A stretch of 64,000 nt of DNA from Nocardia crassostreae (GTDB taxonomy: Bacteria; Actinomycetota; Actinomycetes; Mycobacteriales; Mycobacteriaceae): positions 186,001-250,000 of the forward strand of contig NZ_BDCH01000011.1 in NCBI RefSeq assembly GCF_001613405.1, in the 5' to 3' direction. Positions 62,576 through 64,000 of this stretch are shown one piece after another. Below the pieces are notes generated by a model. The model worked only from the letters and a program-made list of their open reading frames with translations. It ran no database searches and was not told where the DNA came from. Numbering within the stretch: the first letter of the stretch is position 1; every line of letters starts with the position of its first letter. Made by a program: the position numbers and the translations under genes.

Positions 62576-63853
62576 GTGACGAAACCTGATGAGACTGTTG
62601 CGGATCCGATCGGGCGGGTCGAAGAAAATGTGCGCACCCGTCGTGGCCGGTTCGAGTTTCTGGACGCACTCCGCGGATTCGCGGCATTGGCGGTCGTGAT
62701 CCAGCATTGTTCGGAGCTGGTGTGGCCGGGCTATGAACGATTCTCGGCGACGTACTTCGGGGCGGGCGTGTTCGGGGTCTTCGTCTTCTTCATTGTCAGC
62801 GGCTTCATCATCCCGCCGTCCGTGGAGCGCGGGCGGTCGCTGGGCGCGTTCTGGGTGGGCCGATTCTTCCGGCTGTTTCCACTGTTCTGGGGTTGCCTGG
62901 GCGCGGTGCTGATTCTGCACTTCCTGGGCATGTACGGCGGGCCGCCGGGCTTTCTGGCCGAACCCGCGTGGAACCTCGTCACGAATGCCAGCATGGCGCA
63001 CTTCTTCCTCACCGGGCCGGACTCGCAGATGCTCGTCGTCGCTTGGACGCTCTCCTACGAGCTGGTGTTCTATCTGTTCGTGTCGCTGCTGTTCCTCGGC
63101 GGGCTCAATCGCCGATCGGTGCCGCTGGCGGTCCTGGCGCTCGGCGCGATTCTGCCCGCCGGATTGTTCCTGCCGGTCGCGATGGTCAATGGTCCCGACG
63201 CGAACCTCGTCACCCGCTCGGTGGTCGTCGCCGCGACCGTGGTGGTCGCGGTGTTGTTCGCCCGCCGGGCGGCCGACCGGAGTTCGGCCGCGACGGCGGT
63301 GCTGTTCGCGTCGATCGCTGTCCCTTTGGCGCTCAACCAGCCCGAATCGGCGTGGTACTCCGCGGCGATCTTCGCCACCATGTTCGTCGGGACGGTGGTC
63401 TATCGGATGACTTCGGGCGAGATCTCGATCAAGCTCGGCTGGGCGGTGTTCGGACTCGCCCTCGGCTTGATCCCCGTGCTCAAGCTCATCCAGCTCGGGC
63501 TCCTCCATCAGCCCGTACTGGATGCGACGACCGGCGCCTGGAAGGACGTCTTCACCATTGGCGGCGCCTATCTGCTCTTCGGGGCGGCGCTGCTGCTGCG
63601 CCGACGTTCGTTCCCGCGCCCGCTGCTGTACCTGGGGCGAATCAGCTACTCGCTGTACCTGATTCACGCCTTGGTGATGAACTTCGTGCCCAAATGGCCG
63701 GTATCGGCGTTCGGGGCGCTCGCACCATGGCTCACCTGGTGTTCATGGATCGTCGTCTCGATCGCCCTCGCCGCGCTGTGCTACCACAAGGTCGAGAAGC
63801 CGTTCCAGAACCTCGGGCATCGGTTGATCACCAGAATGGACGCGCGGGCGTAG
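62576..63853 (+). CDS. acyltransferase 3 family (OafA-like) membrane protein
   Basis: A 425-residue multi-pass membrane protein of the acyltransferase_3 family. It has FEFLDALRGFAALAVVIQHCSEL, with the catalytic His in the RGFAALxVxxQH motif, FFIVSGFIIP (SGFxI), RFFRLFPLFW, the LVVAWTLSYELVFYLFVSL segment, and the C-terminal LGRISYSLYLIHALV and HKVEKPFQNLG. About ten helices. The GTG start at 62576 gives a normal length; the upstream frame to 62462 adds an atypical segment. It transfers acyl groups from acyl-CoA to envelope carbohydrates or lipids. No close neighbour defines the substrate. Confidence 0.88.
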   Translation: MTKPDETVADPIGRVEENVRTRRGRFEFLDALRGFAALAVVIQHCSELVWPGYERFSATYFGAGVFGVFVFFIVSGFIIPPSVERGRSLGAFWVGRFFRLFPLFWGCLGAVLILHFLGMYGGPPGFLAEPAWNLVTNASMAHFFLTGPDSQMLVVAWTLSYELVFYLFVSLLFLGGLNRRSVPLAVLALGAILPAGLFLPVAMVNGPDANLVTRSVVVAATVVVAVLFARRAADRSSAATAVLFASIAVPLALNQPESAWYSAAIFATMFVGTVVYRMTSGEISIKLGWAVFGLALGLIPVLKLIQLGLLHQPVLDATTGAWKDVFTIGGAYLLFGAALLLRRRSFPRPLLYLGRISYSLYLIHALVMNFVPKWPVSAFGALAPWLTWCSWIVVSIALAALCYHKVEKPFQNLGHRLITRMDARA

Positions 63854-63875
63854 CCGGCCCCTGCGACGGGGCCGG
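63854..63875. terminator. GC-rich stem-loop after the acyltransferase gene
   Basis: CCGGCCCC (63854-63861) pairs with GGGGCCGG (63868-63875) around TGCGAC. It sits directly after the TAG of the acyltransferase gene (63853). No U-tract follows. Confidence 0.7.
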
Positions 63876-63888
63876 TGCGCCGCCTTGG

Positions 63889-63981
63889 TCAGCGGTGTTC
63901 GGTGCCCGCGTACGCGGATCCCGCGGCCAGCAGGTTGGCGCCCTTGCCGAACAGTTCGACGATGAACCCGAGAATTTCCAT
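63889..63981 (-). CDS. possible 30-residue amphipathic peptide
   Basis: An open frame of 30 codons plus stop, from ATG (63979-63981) to TGA (63889-63891). It begins MEILGFIVELFGKGANLLAA and ends SAYAGTEHR. The first 20 residues would form an amphipathic helix with a single acidic and a single basic residue; this resembles small membrane-active or membrane-anchored peptides. The codons carry typical GC3 bias (GCC, GGC, CTG, TTC), supporting coding. No clear Shine-Dalgarno is visible and there is no known family. It could be a chance frame. Confidence 0.35.
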   Translation of the reverse strand: MEILGFIVELFGKGANLLAAGSAYAGTEHR

Positions 63982-64000
63982 GGTGGCCTGTATTCCTATC

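Overview
The window is chromosomal DNA from a high-GC mycolic-acid actinomycete, most likely Nocardia or a close relative. The evidence is strong GC bias at third codon positions, frequent GTG starts, 4-bp ATGA/GTGA gene overlaps, IdeR-type iron boxes, an ergothioneine gene cluster, an MmpL transporter, a Stealth/CpsY protein, lipoproteins and type VII secretion-type proteins. The gene backbone follows the order I recall for Mycobacterium tuberculosis Rv1011-Rv1026 (ispE, rplY, pth, pks16, prsA, glmU, a tetR gene, mfd, mazG, lipoprotein, lpqU, eno, ftsB-like, DUF501, ppx), interrupted by accessory blocks. I see no insertion sequence, prophage, CRISPR array or rRNA.

Layout. 0-1 kb: two type VII secretion-type genes, one cut by the window edge. 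1.1-4.6 kb: a copper operon (copZ, a His-rich envelope protein, a CopA-type ATPase) behind a promoter with a CsoR-like dyad. 4.6-6.1 kb: a TetR regulator divergent from an SDR, with two operator-like sites between them. 6.1-9 kb: ispE and an ABC-F ATPase. 9-12.4 kb: two Abi-alpha paralogues flanking a DUF445 membrane protein. 12.5-16.6 kb: SnoaL-like gene, a long nested inverted repeat, prfC, and a TetR/acyltransferase pair with two 15-bp palindromes. 16.8-19.7 kb: rplY, pth, pks16. 19.7-26.3 kb: ergothioneine genes (egtE divergent from egtA-egtB-egtC-egtD); egtA has an in-frame TGA and EgtC carries a very large low-complexity insertion. 26.4-31.4 kb: small membrane, DUF2461, QPYG-repeat and acidic proteins, prsA, glmU and tRNA-Gln. 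31.6-38.3 kb: two TetR genes (one interrupted by TAG), mfd, mazG, a lipoprotein. 38.3-43 kb: terD, an FMN-binding protein, cpsY, an iron-box flavodoxin and a CpdA-type phosphodiesterase. 43-49.2 kb: an iron-box-controlled operon of 2,3-diaminopropionate genes (sbnA, sbnB), a Y4yA-type PLP enzyme, a VioC-like oxygenase and a frameshifted MATE exporter. 49.3-53.6 kb: lpqU, eno, ftsB-like, DUF501, ppx. 53.7-64 kb: POT transporter, VWA surface protein with a heptanucleotide repeat and a stop codon just before its membrane anchor, tRNA-Leu(UAA) with a short variable loop, an XRE/DUF397 pair, two RNHCP genes, an MmpL transporter, an acyltransferase and a 30-codon ORF.

The most interesting region is 41.3-49.2 kb. 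It holds two iron boxes, a flavodoxin and an orphan diaminopropionate pathway with exporter but with neither NRPS nor NIS synthetase in view, which suggests an undescribed iron-responsive small molecule. A second theme is that four genes (egtA, a gamma-butyrolactone-receptor-like tetR, the MATE gene and the VWA gene) each carry one nonsense or frameshift lesion. This may reflect real gene decay, programmed recoding or sequence errors, and the reads would have to be checked before biology is built on it.
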